Position numbers and translations under genes: made by a program. A DNA stretch of 64,000 nucleotides from Pseudomonas sp. Irchel 3A7 (lineage in GTDB: Bacteria; Pseudomonadota; Gammaproteobacteria; Pseudomonadales; Pseudomonadaceae): assembly GCF_900187565.1 (NCBI RefSeq), contig NZ_FYED01000023.1:1-64000 (forward strand), in the 5' to 3' direction. The notes beneath the pieces are model-generated. The model was not told the DNA's origin, did no database searches, and saw only the letters and a program-made list of their open reading frames with translations. Shown here piece after piece: positions 1 to 9,145 of this stretch (position 1 is the first letter of the stretch; each line of letters begins with the position of its first letter).

Positions 1-78
1 TCCCGAACTCAGAAGTGAAACGATGCATCGCCGATGGTAGTGTGGGGTTTCCCCATGTGAGAGTAGGTCATCGTCAAG
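1..78 (+). rRNA. rrf: 5S rRNA, 3' part (cut by the window start)
   Basis: The sequence matches the distal two thirds of Pseudomonas 5S rRNA as I know it, including the segments CCGATGGTAGTGTGGGG and GAGAGTAGGTCATCG. The 5' part and the rest of the rRNA operon lie before the window. The 3' end is placed at about base 78, where the conserved TCGTCAAG ends. No tRNA gene follows it. Confidence 0.95.
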
Positions 79-90
79 ATTAAATTCCGA

Positions 91-128
91 AACCCCTATC
101 TGCGTATGCAGGTAGGGGTTTTGTTTTG
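91..128 (+). terminator. Rho-independent terminator of the rRNA operon
   Basis: A 13-bp stem (AACCCCTATCTGC paired with GCAGGTAGGGGTT, one G-T wobble) closes a 4-nt loop and is followed by TTGTTTTG. It sits 12 bases after the 5S rRNA end, so it most likely ends the rRNA transcript. Confidence 0.9.
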
Positions 129-192
129 TCCGCAGGAAAGTGGCGCGAAAAAAGGGACAGCTTGAGGGCCATCCCTGGTCCCGCAGCATCCA

Positions 193-1116
193 TCAATGAA
201 ACTTCGGCAGCACGTGTTCTGCGATCTCCTCAATAATCTCCGCGACCGGTCGTTCGCTGCGTCGCACATGCAGGCCGACATGTTGTACGCCTGCCTCACG
301 CAAGGCCAGCAGTTCATCGATCAATGCCAGACGTCCACAGCTGCCACCGAAGCGAACACGACGCATCGGTGCGTGGGGATTGGCTGCCAGATCCAGATGA
401 ACAAAGCTGATGTAGGGTTTATTGCCACCAACTTCACGCCACAGTCCTACTCGCCGACGGTGCTCATCCGGCGTACCGGGGTAAGCGAGCCAACCGTCCA
501 TGTGTTGGCCAATCCACGCTGGCGATTGCTGACCAAGACCCGCCACCAGTAACGGAGCTGACTGTTCGCGTTCTGGAAGCAGACGCGCACCTTCGGGCAA
601 ACGGTCAACGCCCTGGCTGCGCAGCAATTCCACGGTATCGCGGAAGATTTCGCCACGCTGATCGTAATCCACGCCAAACAACGGATATTCCATCGGGCGG
701 TCACCGCTGGCCACGCCTAGCAGCAGGCGTCCATCACTCAATTCATCGACACTGCTGGCTGACTTGAGTGTCAACCAGGGTTGCCGCAGCGGGAGTACAA
801 CCGCTGCGGTACCGAGCATGATGTTATCGGTAATGCCGGCCAGGTAACCCAGGTAAGAAAAGGTTTCGAACACCTGTGCAGCATCGCCGAAGTGGGGGTC
901 GTAAACCGGCACGTCGCGAACCCACAGCGCGCGAAACCCGGACCGATCGGCCAGCCGGGCCATGGCGGCGTGCTGTTTCAGGTCCGGCACACCAAAAGGG
1001 CGGTCCTCGGTAATCCGTCGCCGCTGACCATCGCTGGACCAATCATTATCCAGGGGCAGTTCCAGTCCGATGGAAAAATCGTTAGACCCGAGTAACCGTT
1101 GAAAGCGTGGATGCAT
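193..1116 (-). CDS. LLM-class (luciferase-like) flavin oxidoreductase
   Basis: This 307-residue protein looks like a bacterial luciferase-like, flavin-dependent oxidoreductase. The segments RSGFRALWVRDVP, YLAGITDNIMLGTAAVVLPLR and LSDGRLLLGVASGDRP resemble the TIM-barrel signatures of this superfamily, closest to the group annotated as BA3436-family oxidoreductases. The substrate cannot be told from sequence. The ATG at 1116 has a good ribosome site (GGAG, 7 bases upstream on the minus strand). It is convergent with the rRNA operon, with no obvious operon partner. The 263-base gap to the next gene (1117-1379) must hold the divergent promoters, but I see no clear box in it. Confidence 0.85.
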   Translation of the reverse strand: MHPRFQRLLGSNDFSIGLELPLDNDWSSDGQRRRITEDRPFGVPDLKQHAAMARLADRSGFRALWVRDVPVYDPHFGDAAQVFETFSYLGYLAGITDNIMLGTAAVVLPLRQPWLTLKSASSVDELSDGRLLLGVASGDRPMEYPLFGVDYDQRGEIFRDTVELLRSQGVDRLPEGARLLPEREQSAPLLVAGLGQQSPAWIGQHMDGWLAYPGTPDEHRRRVGLWREVGGNKPYISFVHLDLAANPHAPMRRVRFGGSCGRLALIDELLALREAGVQHVGLHVRRSERPVAEIIEEIAEHVLPKFH

Positions 1117-1379
1117 GTAAAGACTCCAAAAAAAACCACTGACATGTACCCAGTATCAACAGCAGCATCAGCAAGAAAAACGCATGAATGGGAATATCAA
1201 TCTTGAGTGAAACGCACGAGTCCGCCGCCAAGATGAAAAACTCTTCACCCTTTCACGACCGCGATTGGTGGAATCGAACCAAAGTGAACAAGCGGTATTT
1301 GATATGGTGCAGCTCGTTTTTTAAGGACTGATTTGACGCCCATGGATCGGCACGTCTTTTTCAAAGAGTTGCTCTGGAA

Positions 1380-3269
1380 ATGCCCGAACCGATACCGATC
1401 AAGGACCACGAAAAAGAGACGCGCCTGGTCAACAAAAGGCTGATGGCCTGTGCCTTGTTCGTCGTCGCCATCACCTGTGCGCTGGTGGTGCGCATGTACG
1501 TCCTGCAGGTGGTCGAATTCGACTATCACTCCACGATTTCCGAAAACAACCGCGTTCACGTCCTGCCGATCACTCCCACCCGCGGCTTGATCTATGACCG
1601 CAATGGTGTGGTTCTCGCGGACAATCAGCCAAGCTACAACCTGACCATCACCCGCGAACGCACTTCGGATGTGAAAGAAGAGCTGGACGAGGTCGTCAAC
1701 TTATTGCACCTGCCGCCTGAGGATCGAGCGCTGTTCGACAAGGCCATGAAGCAGGCACGGCATCCGTTTGTGCCGGTGACGCTGTTCTACGAGCTGACTG
1801 AAGAACAGATTGCGGTGCTGGCGGTCAACGAGTTCAGGTTGCCGGGCATCGATGTCGAGCCGCAGTTCGTGCGCCACTATCCGTTGGGCGAGCACTTTGC
1901 TCATTCGATCGGCTACGTTGGACGCATCAACGAAAAAGAATCCAAGGCCCTGGATTCGGTCGAGTACCGCGGCACTCAATCCATCGGCAAGACCGGGATC
2001 GAGAAATTCTACGAGTCGCAGCTGCACGGCCATGTCGGTTACGAGGAAGTCGAAACCAACGCCCAGGGGCGCGTGCTGCGAGTGCTCAAGCATACCGATC
2101 CGATTCCTGGCAAAAACATCGTACTGAGCCTCGACGTCAGGCTTCAGCAAGCCGCCGAGCAGGCCCTGGGCGATCGTCGTGGCTCGGTGGTCGCGCTCGA
2201 TCCGTCGACCGGCGAAGTGTTGGCGATGGTCAGCAAACCGAGCTTCGACCCGAATCTGTTCGTCACCGGCATCAGCTTCAAGGAATACGCGGCACTGCAC
2301 GATTCGATCGACCGGCCGCTGTTTAACCGTGTGCTGCGCGGCCTTTATGCGCCCGGTTCGACCATCAAGCCAGAAGTGGCGATTGCCGGTCTCGACGCTG
2401 GCGTTGTCACACCACAGACCCGGGTGTTCGATCCGGGCTATTACCAACTCCCGGATTTTGATCACAAGTATCGCAACTGGAACCACAGCGGTGACGGTTG
2501 GGTGGACATGGACGCGGCGATCATGCGTTCCAACGACACCTACTTCTATGACCTGGCCCACAAATTGGGGATCGATCGCCTGCACGACTACATGGCGATG
2601 TTTGGTCTGGGTGAGAAAGTCTCCCTGGACATGTACGAAGAGTCGCCAGGTCTGATGCCATCCCAGGCCTGGAAGCGCGCCACACGCCGTCAGGCATGGT
2701 TCCCGGGTGAGACGGTGATCCTTGGCATCGGCCAAGGCTACATGCAGGTCACGCCGCTGCAACTGGCCCAGGCCACCGCACTGATCGCCAACAAAGGTGT
2801 GTGGAACCGTCCGCATCTGGCCCGGACCGTGGATGGTGTCGCACCGGTGGACGAGCATCCGATGCCGAACATTCTGCTCAAGGATCCGCGCGACTGGGAG
2901 CAGGTCAACCACGGCATGCAGATGGTGATGCACGATGCCCGCGGGATTGCCCGGGCGGCAGCGGCGGGGGCGCAATACCGTATTGCCGGCAAGAGCGGTA
3001 CCGCGCAAGTGGTGGCGATCAAGCAGGGCGAGCGTTACAACCGCGAGAAGACCCGCGAGCGCAACCGCGATAATGCCTTGTTTGTCGGTTTCGCCCCGGC
3101 CGAACACCCGAAGATCGTGATCTCGGTGATGATCGAGAATGGCGAAGCCGGCGGACGCGTTGCAGGTCCCGTGGTGCGGCAGATCATGGACGCCTGGTTA
3201 CTTGATCAGGACGGGCACTTGAAGCCGCAATACGCAGCCCCAGGCAAGCCGGGCGATCCTCACGTCTAA
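1380..3269 (+). CDS. mrdA: Penicillin-binding protein 2 (transpeptidase), likely a second copy
   Basis: This 629-residue class B penicillin-binding protein makes peptidoglycan cross-links for rod-shape elongation. A cytoplasmic N-terminus is followed by one membrane helix (about residues 20-42), a dimerisation/pedestal domain, and a transpeptidase domain. The catalytic motifs are STIK (Ser327), SND (Ser384) and KSGT (Lys538). It closely resembles Pseudomonas PBP2, including PTRGLIYDRNGVVLADN. The usual mrdA lies with rlmH, rodA, mltB and rlpA. None of these is present here, so I infer an orphan paralogue. The ATG at 1380 has only a weak ribosome site (GGAA), but upstream ATGs are out of frame. 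Confidence 0.93.
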   Translation: MPEPIPIKDHEKETRLVNKRLMACALFVVAITCALVVRMYVLQVVEFDYHSTISENNRVHVLPITPTRGLIYDRNGVVLADNQPSYNLTITRERTSDVKEELDEVVNLLHLPPEDRALFDKAMKQARHPFVPVTLFYELTEEQIAVLAVNEFRLPGIDVEPQFVRHYPLGEHFAHSIGYVGRINEKESKALDSVEYRGTQSIGKTGIEKFYESQLHGHVGYEEVETNAQGRVLRVLKHTDPIPGKNIVLSLDVRLQQAAEQALGDRRGSVVALDPSTGEVLAMVSKPSFDPNLFVTGISFKEYAALHDSIDRPLFNRVLRGLYAPGSTIKPEVAIAGLDAGVVTPQTRVFDPGYYQLPDFDHKYRNWNHSGDGWVDMDAAIMRSNDTYFYDLAHKLGIDRLHDYMAMFGLGEKVSLDMYEESPGLMPSQAWKRATRRQAWFPGETVILGIGQGYMQVTPLQLAQATALIANKGVWNRPHLARTVDGVAPVDEHPMPNILLKDPRDWEQVNHGMQMVMHDARGIARAAAAGAQYRIAGKSGTAQVVAIKQGERYNREKTRERNRDNALFVGFAPAEHPKIVISVMIENGEAGGRVAGPVVRQIMDAWLLDQDGHLKPQYAAPGKPGDPHV

Positions 3270-3280
3270 ACCTTCGAGGC

Positions 3281-3300
3281 TTCGCGAGCCTGCTCGCGAA
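3281..3300. repeat. Single REP palindrome
   Basis: An imperfect palindrome, TTCGCGAGCCTGCTCGCGAA, of the Pseudomonas REP type lies 11 bases after the PBP2 stop. There is no inverted partner nearby, so it is a lone REP rather than a REPIN pair. Confidence 0.75.
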
Positions 3301-3430
3301 CAACGAGTACGCGGTCCATCTGCCGGAACACAAGCGCCGTAAGGCACTTGCCATAGCCCTGACGTTAACGTAAAGATTGCGGCAGGGCGCCGATGTTTGA
3401 AGGCGCAGGGCGGACGACCCGGAGCGCTTG

Positions 3431-5335
3431 ATGACGCTAATAAAAACAAACTCCCCCAAATTGCACCGCGAAGCCCGGCTGGCCCGGGAGAAGCTGCATC
3501 TGGAAGGCGAAGTGCCGAACGGCGTCCTGCGGGCGGAAATCGATGCCTCGTGGCGACGCAGCCTCAGCCATGGCGTGCATTTCAATGCCAAGCACGAGCT
3601 GGCACTGGAGTCGAGTGCCAACCTGGACGTGCTGCTGTCGAGCAATCGCCTGCTGATCGACGCCGCACTACCGGCCATCGACTACCTGGCCGAACGCCAG
3701 GGCAAGGAAGGCTTGATCATCCTCGCCAACTCCGACGCCACCATCCTTGCCGTCGAAGGTCGTGCCGACCGTCTCAAGGGCAGCGGCCTGCAAGACATTA
3801 CCCTGGGTGCCTGCTGGAGCGAAGCCGCCCGCGGCACCAACGCCCTCGGCACCGCGTTGGTGGAAGCCCGGCCGACCCTGATCGATTGCGGCGAACATTA
3901 CCTGGATCGCCTCAGTGATTTTTCCTGCACCTCGGTACCGATCCATTGCCCGCAAGGCGACATCCTCGGCGTACTCGATTTGACCCGCGAAGGCCCCCTG
4001 GGCCGTGCCCACGACAGCACGGCGCTGTTGGCCATGGCGGTCAGTCAGATCGAAAGCCGGGTGTTCAACGCCAGTTACCCGGACGAAATTGTCCTGGCGT
4101 TCCACAGCCGTCGCCAGTACCTCGAATCCCCCTGGCAGGGCCTGCTGGCGGTGAGCCTCGGCGGACAAATCCTTGCCGTCAGTGCCCAGGCCTGCCAGTT
4201 GCTGCATGCCGAGCGTTCGGCGCTGGTCGGTCGGCGCTGCGAAGAGTTTCTCGGTGTCGATGGCCTGCAATTGTTGGCGCGGCTGCATCAGGGCGGCGCC
4301 GGCAGTTTGCAGACCGCCAAGGGCGAATTTTTCTACAAAACCCTGCGCGCGCCGCAACGTTCGATCAACGTCAGCAGCCCACCGCGGACCCCGGCAAAAA
4401 CCACCAAGGCACAACCGGACCTCGACTCCCTGGCGGGTAGCAACGCCCGTTATGCCCGTGCCCTGCGCATGGCCCGCCAAGGCCTGGCCAACCAGTTACC
4501 GGTATTGCTGCTGGGCGAAACCGGTACCGGCAAGGAAGTCATCGCCCGTGCCCTGCACATGGCCGGCAGTCGCTGCGATAAACCCTTCGTCGCAGTGAAC
4601 TGCGCGGCCATCCCCGAAGGCCTGATCGAGTCCGAACTGTTCGGCTACCGCGAAGGCGCATTCACCGGCTCGCGCCGAGGCGGCATGGTCGGTCGCTTGC
4701 AACAGGCCCACGGCGGCACGCTGTTTCTCGATGAAATCGGCGACATGCCGCTGGCCCTGCAAGCACGGCTGCTGCGGGTGTTGCAGGACCGTAAGGTCGC
4801 GCCGCTGGGCGCCGGCGAAGAGCAGGACATCGACGTCGCCCTGATCTGCGCCACCCACCGTGACCTCAAGCGTCTTGTGGAAGAAAAACACTTCCGCGAA
4901 GATCTGTTCTACCGAGTCAACGGCATCAGCGTGATGCTCCCGGCCCTGCGCGAGCGCGAAGATTTCGGTGCGCTGGTCAGCCGTCTGCTGGCCCGCCTCG
5001 ACGCACCGACGGTGGTGCTTCATGACGACTTGAGCCGTCTGCTCGGCAACTACCATTGGCCAGGCAACATCCGCCAGTTGGAGATGGTCTTGCGCACCGC
5101 CCTGGCCATGCGCGAACCGGGGGAAACCGTCCTGACGCTCGATCACTTGCCTGACAGCATGCTTGACGAGTTGACCGCGACTGAACGTCCCCAGGCCGGC
5201 AGCATCCGTGAAAACGAACTGGAGATGATCCGCCAGTCCCTGGACACGCATCAGGGTAATGTCTCGGCCGCCGCCGACGCCCTGGGCATCAGCCGTGCGA
5301 CCCTGTATCGCAAGCTCAAACAGTTGCGTTCGTGA
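3431..5335 (+). CDS. Sigma-54-dependent AcoR-like activator of the amine dehydrogenase genes
   Basis: This 634-residue enhancer-binding protein has an N-terminal GAF-like sensor region (about residues 50-200). The central AAA+ domain carries the Walker A motif GETGTGKE (near 361), GAFTGS (near 409) and Walker B FLDEIGD. A Fis-type helix-turn-helix ([20 protein letters not shown]) ends the protein. The usual sigma-54 contact motif is GAFTGA; here the last residue is Ser. The ATG at 3431 follows GGAG; a TTG at 3428 is also in frame. Its stop overlaps the next start (TGATG). The gene neighbourhood and the sigma-54-like promoters before the dehydrogenase genes suggest it controls them. Paracoccus uses an AraC-type QhpR instead, so no symbol is given. 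Confidence 0.9.
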   Translation: MTLIKTNSPKLHREARLAREKLHLEGEVPNGVLRAEIDASWRRSLSHGVHFNAKHELALESSANLDVLLSSNRLLIDAALPAIDYLAERQGKEGLIILANSDATILAVEGRADRLKGSGLQDITLGACWSEAARGTNALGTALVEARPTLIDCGEHYLDRLSDFSCTSVPIHCPQGDILGVLDLTREGPLGRAHDSTALLAMAVSQIESRVFNASYPDEIVLAFHSRRQYLESPWQGLLAVSLGGQILAVSAQACQLLHAERSALVGRRCEEFLGVDGLQLLARLHQGGAGSLQTAKGEFFYKTLRAPQRSINVSSPPRTPAKTTKAQPDLDSLAGSNARYARALRMARQGLANQLPVLLLGETGTGKEVIARALHMAGSRCDKPFVAVNCAAIPEGLIESELFGYREGAFTGSRRGGMVGRLQQAHGGTLFLDEIGDMPLALQARLLRVLQDRKVAPLGAGEEQDIDVALICATHRDLKRLVEEKHFREDLFYRVNGISVMLPALREREDFGALVSRLLARLDAPTVVLHDDLSRLLGNYHWPGNIRQLEMVLRTALAMREPGETVLTLDHLPDSMLDELTATERPQAGSIRENELEMIRQSLDTHQGNVSAAADALGISRATLYRKLKQLRS

Positions 5336-7053
5336 TGCAGCGCCTGATCGTTCGGCTGATCGACAGCCAGAACCCCGAAGCCCTGCAAGCAGCGTTGCGC
5401 TGGCTCTACAGCTTTGTGCGGCCCCATCGGCTGGCGATTGCCGGGCTGCTGGGGCTGTCGGTTTGTGCGTCAGCCCTGGTGCTGGTGCAGCCGTGGCTGA
5501 CCAAGCTGCTGATCGACGATGGCCTGCTGGCACGCGACTTTTCGATGCTGGTGCTGATCGCCGGCCTGATGATCGTCGCGGGGCTGTTGGGCACGGCGCT
5601 GTCAGGGATCAATCGTTACCTGCACACACGGTTGTCCGGGCGCATGCTGTTTGCCCTGCGCGATGACCTCTATCGGCATTTGCAGACCCTGTCGCCGAGC
5701 TTCTACGGGCAACGGCGAATCGGCGATCTGATGTCGCGTCTCGATGGCGATGTGGCGGAAATCCAGCGCTTTGCCGTGGATTCGCTGTTCTCGGCGGTGT
5801 CCAGCGTGATTGGCCTGGTGGTGGCCGTGGCGATGTTGCTGACCTTGTCCTGGAAACTGTCGCTGCTGGCGTTGGTGCTGATTCCCCTCGACGTGCTCTG
5901 GTTGCGCTGGATGCGACGCAAGGTCGAGCGCGATGTGCGGCAGTTGCGTGAACGCTCGGCGGACATGTCGTCGTTCATGGTCGAGACGCTGCCGGTGATG
6001 AAGTTCATCCAGTCCGCCGGCCAGCAACAGCGCGAAGCGCGGCGCCTGGAAACCCTGGGGCAAGGCTATATGAGCCAGTTGCTGCGCCTGCAAGTCACCG
6101 AGTTTTTCACCCAGGCCGTGCCGGGCACCTTGACCTCGCTGTCCCGGGCCTGTGCGTTTCTGATCGGCGGCTATTGGGTGGTGCAGGGCACCTGGCAACT
6201 GGGTGCGCTGATTGCGTTTTCCACTTACCTGGGCATGGCCGTGGGGCCGGTGCAGAGTCTGCTTGGGCTCTATGTGGCTGTTCAGCGCATGACCGTCAGC
6301 CTCGGTCGGGTGATGGAGTTGCGCGGTGAAGAACCCACCGTACTCACACCCGCCGCGCCGAAGCCGATGCCGGGCTCGGGTGAGCTGCGTTTCGACGATG
6401 TGCACTTCAGCCATCCCGGTCGCTCGACCACCCTGCGCGGTATCGAGGCACGCATTCCCTACGGATTGAAAGTCGCCTTGAGCGGCGGCTCCGGCGTCGG
6501 CAAATCGACTTTGATCGACCTGCTGCAACGCCATCACGACCCGCAGTCAGGGCGGGTGCTGCTGGGCGAAGTGGATGTGCGGGAGCTGGACCTGTTCCAG
6601 TTGCGTCGGCGCATCGCCGTGGTCAGTCAGGACATCGTGTTGTTTCGCGGCAGCCTCGCCGACAACCTGGCCTATGCGATGCCGGACGCCAGCCGCGAAG
6701 CGATTGCCGAAGTGGCGCGGCTGGCGCAGCTCGACAGCTTGATCGCTTCGTTGCCCGAAGGCCTCGACAGCCCGTTGGGCGAGCGCGGCCAGCAGTTGTC
6801 CGGCGGGCAAAAACAACGCATCGCCATTGCCCGCGCGCTGTTGCAGGACCCGTTGATTCTGGTGCTCGACGAAGCCACCTCGGCGGTGGATGAAGCCACC
6901 GAGCGAGAAGTGATCGAGGCCATCGACCGCCTGTTTGCCGGGCGCACGCGCATCCTGATCAGCCATCGCCCCTCGACCCTGGCCGATGCCGACCTGCGAT
7001 TTGAGTTGCTCGACGGTGTATTGATTTCGAAAACGGTGCTGCATGAAGCCTGA
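5335..7053 (+). CDS. qhpF: ABC transporter for QHNDH gamma-subunit maturation (QhpF-like)
   Basis: This 572-residue half-size ABC exporter has a six-helix membrane domain followed by an ATPase domain. The ATPase motifs are Walker A GGSGVGKST (near 383), signature LSGGQ (near 488) and Walker B LILVLDEATSAVD (near 507). In Paracoccus, QhpF is required to make QHNDH and is thought to move the processed gamma subunit to the periplasm. The role here is inferred from gene order: protease and flavin monooxygenase genes follow at once. The ATG overlaps the activator stop by one base, and the 3' end overlaps the protease gene by 11 bases. This implies one transcript with coupled translation. Confidence 0.88.
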   Translation: MQRLIVRLIDSQNPEALQAALRWLYSFVRPHRLAIAGLLGLSVCASALVLVQPWLTKLLIDDGLLARDFSMLVLIAGLMIVAGLLGTALSGINRYLHTRLSGRMLFALRDDLYRHLQTLSPSFYGQRRIGDLMSRLDGDVAEIQRFAVDSLFSAVSSVIGLVVAVAMLLTLSWKLSLLALVLIPLDVLWLRWMRRKVERDVRQLRERSADMSSFMVETLPVMKFIQSAGQQQREARRLETLGQGYMSQLLRLQVTEFFTQAVPGTLTSLSRACAFLIGGYWVVQGTWQLGALIAFSTYLGMAVGPVQSLLGLYVAVQRMTVSLGRVMELRGEEPTVLTPAAPKPMPGSGELRFDDVHFSHPGRSTTLRGIEARIPYGLKVALSGGSGVGKSTLIDLLQRHHDPQSGRVLLGEVDVRELDLFQLRRRIAVVSQDIVLFRGSLADNLAYAMPDASREAIAEVARLAQLDSLIASLPEGLDSPLGERGQQLSGGQKQRIAIARALLQDPLILVLDEATSAVDEATEREVIEAIDRLFAGRTRILISHRPSTLADADLRFELLDGVLISKTVLHEA

Positions 7054-7738
7054 GCTGTATGAAAAACCTGGGCTACGCATTGGAGTGGTGGACAGCGGCC
7101 ACTCGGCGGCGCAGCGGGTGCAGGTGATCGGCGGACGTCGCTTTTCCCTGGTGGAGGACGGTCTGGCCGAAAGCGACTTGCGCGATGATCCACTGGGTCA
7201 CGGCAGCGCGGTGATCGAAGCCATCGGCCGGCGCGCGCCGTCGGCGCTGTTTTGCGTGGCCCAGGTATTTGACCAGCGTGGCGTCACCAGCGCCTTGCAG
7301 ATCGCCACGGCGATCGACTGGCTGGTGGCGCAGAATGTGCGCTTGATCAATTTGAGTCTCGGTTTACGGCAGGATCGCAGCTTGTTGCGGGCTGCCTGCG
7401 CGGCGGCGGTGGCGCGCGGCGTGTTGCTGTGCGCATCCAGCCCGGCGCAGGGCGAAGGGGTGTTCCCGGCGAATTATCCACAGGTGCTGCGGGTCACCGG
7501 CGACGCGCGCTGTGCCGAACTCGAATGGTCATGGCTCAACAGTGCCCAGGCGGATTTCGCTGCATGCGTGCACGGTACCTATCCCGGGCAGTCCGGCGCC
7601 AGTCTCGGTTGCGCGGCATTGAGCGGGCATATTGCGGCGTTTCTGGTGGAGCAACCCGAGGCGAGCAACGAGCAGGTCATCGAGTATTTGCGACATAACG
7701 CCCGTTATCGCGGCCCTGAACGGCGCTTCTTGCCATGA
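7043..7738 (+). CDS. qhpE: Subtilisin-like protease for gamma-subunit leader removal (QhpE-like)
   Basis: This 231-residue S8-family serine protease has a compact catalytic core. The triad is visible as Asp17 (GVVDSGH), His53 (PLGHGSA) and Ser187 (GASLGCAALSG). It has no signal peptide, so it should act in the cytoplasm. In Paracoccus, QhpE cuts the 28-residue leader from the cross-linked gamma subunit before export. The protein is short for the S8 family and lacks a prodomain, which fits a dedicated maturase. It overlaps the ABC transporter gene by 11 bases and the next gene by 4 (ATGA). Confidence 0.9.
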   Translation: MKPELYEKPGLRIGVVDSGHSAAQRVQVIGGRRFSLVEDGLAESDLRDDPLGHGSAVIEAIGRRAPSALFCVAQVFDQRGVTSALQIATAIDWLVAQNVRLINLSLGLRQDRSLLRAACAAAVARGVLLCASSPAQGEGVFPANYPQVLRVTGDARCAELEWSWLNSAQADFAACVHGTYPGQSGASLGCAALSGHIAAFLVEQPEASNEQVIEYLRHNARYRGPERRFLP

Positions 7739-9033
7739 CGTCGATTGTGATTCTGGGCGCCGGGCCGGCGGGCGCAGCGGTCGCCCTGGGGCTGCGGCGA
7801 CTGGGGTATGCAGTAACGCTGGTCAGCGAATGGCGCCGCTTTGCCGCGCTGGAGGGCGTTTCCCTGCGGGTGCTGGAGGCGTTGCGCGGCGCCGGTCTGC
7901 ATCACGCATTATCGGAAGCCGCGTTACCGTCGCAACGCCAGGTCAACTGGAACGGTCAGCAACATGCGCAGAACGTCGAATTTCTGCTGGATCGTCCGAC
8001 CTTCGATCGCGGCCTGCGCGAGGATTTGCGCCTTGCCGGCGTTGAACTGGTCGAAGGCCGGGTGTTGTCGGTCCAGTCAGCCGCGAGCGGCCATCGAATC
8101 GATATCGACGGGCGCCAGGCGCTGGCCGCGGACTTTCTGGTGGAAGCCCGTGGACGTCAGGCACCCGCTCTCGGCAAAGGCCTGCGCGGACCGGAGACGG
8201 TCAGCCTGCTCAATCGCTGGCAAGGCGCACCGGGCAACACCGCCAGCGCCGTGGAAAGTCTGGAAGACGGCTGGGCATGGATGGCGCGACGGGCTGATGG
8301 TCAGTGCTATTGGCAATGGACGGTGGACGTGTCCAGTGCCGGGTTGCCGGGCAAGGCGCAGCTGCTCGACTACTGTCGGCAACGGCGTCAGGACTCGGCG
8401 GTGGCCCGGGCATTTTTCGGCGACGAACCCGAGGCTGATTTACGGCTGCACGCCCGCAGCAGTACGGCGATTCTGAGTCCGCAGGTATGCGGTGATAACT
8501 GGATTCGAGTTGGCGATGCAGCGATGGCGGTGGACCCGCTGTCAGGCAATGGCATCTTTCAATCCCTGTCCTCGGCGTTGCAGGCGCCGGCGGTGATCAA
8601 CACCCTGTTGTGCAAACCCGAACGAGCGGCACTGGCCCGGCGTTTTCATCAGCAACGGGTGGAGCAGTTGTTCCTGCGGTTCGCAAGGATTGGCCGGGAT
8701 TTTTACGCCGATGAAGCGCGCTGGCCCGATCAGCCGTTCTGGCAGGTGCGACGGCGATGGCCGGATGCAGAAATTGCCCATGCCGAGGCGGATTTCAATG
8801 CTTTACGGATCGAGCGAGCGCCGGTGCTGCGTGACGGGTTTGTCGATGAGGCCGAGGTGGTGATCACGGCGGATCAGCCGTTGGGGATCTGGCATGTGCA
8901 GGGGGTTGAGTTGGCGCCGTTGGTGCGGCGGTTGATGTGCCGTGAGTCGGCGGAGCAGGTGTTGGCGGGGTTGACGGTGGAGCAGGGGAGGATGGTTCGC
9001 AGTTGGTTGTTGGCTCAAGGTTTCAAACCCTGA
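7735..9033 (+). CDS. qhpG: FAD-dependent monooxygenase for CTQ cofactor formation (QhpG-like)
   Basis: This 432-residue flavoprotein belongs to the halogenase/monooxygenase group. The N-terminal dinucleotide fold is GAGPAGAAVALGLRRLG, and a second FAD motif is GDAAMAVDPLSGNG. In Paracoccus, QhpG hydroxylates the gamma-subunit tryptophan that becomes cysteine tryptophylquinone. That function is inferred here from homology and position. The start overlaps the protease stop (ATGA). It is the last gene of the regulator-qhpF-qhpE-qhpG string and is followed by a REPIN. The 3' end is rich in GGTT-type codons compared with the upstream part. Confidence 0.88.
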   Translation: MTSIVILGAGPAGAAVALGLRRLGYAVTLVSEWRRFAALEGVSLRVLEALRGAGLHHALSEAALPSQRQVNWNGQQHAQNVEFLLDRPTFDRGLREDLRLAGVELVEGRVLSVQSAASGHRIDIDGRQALAADFLVEARGRQAPALGKGLRGPETVSLLNRWQGAPGNTASAVESLEDGWAWMARRADGQCYWQWTVDVSSAGLPGKAQLLDYCRQRRQDSAVARAFFGDEPEADLRLHARSSTAILSPQVCGDNWIRVGDAAMAVDPLSGNGIFQSLSSALQAPAVINTLLCKPERAALARRFHQQRVEQLFLRFARIGRDFYADEARWPDQPFWQVRRRWPDAEIAHAEADFNALRIERAPVLRDGFVDEAEVVITADQPLGIWHVQGVELAPLVRRLMCRESAEQVLAGLTVEQGRMVRSWLLAQGFKP

Positions 9034-9054
9034 GGCTTGTATTGGCAGGTCTGG

Positions 9055-9130
9055 CCTCTTCGCGAGCAGGCTCGCTCCCACATGGGAATACGTTCCTTTG
9101 TGGGAGCGAGCCTGCTCGCGATGGCGGCCT
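9055..9130. repeat. REPIN (inverted pair of REP palindromes)
   Basis: Two REP copies in opposite orientation (CGCGAGCAGGCTCGCTCCCA and its reverse complement) are separated by a short spacer. They fill the gap between convergent qhpG and peaE. The pair may also fold as a hairpin that protects or ends both transcripts. Confidence 0.9.
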
Positions 9131-9145
9131 GACTGACGCCGCAAA

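Noticed and set aside
9055-9130. Repeated palindromes as a possible CRISPR array
   Set aside because: The repeats come as inverted pairs, scattered between genes, with no regular spacers and no cas genes. They are REP/REPIN elements.
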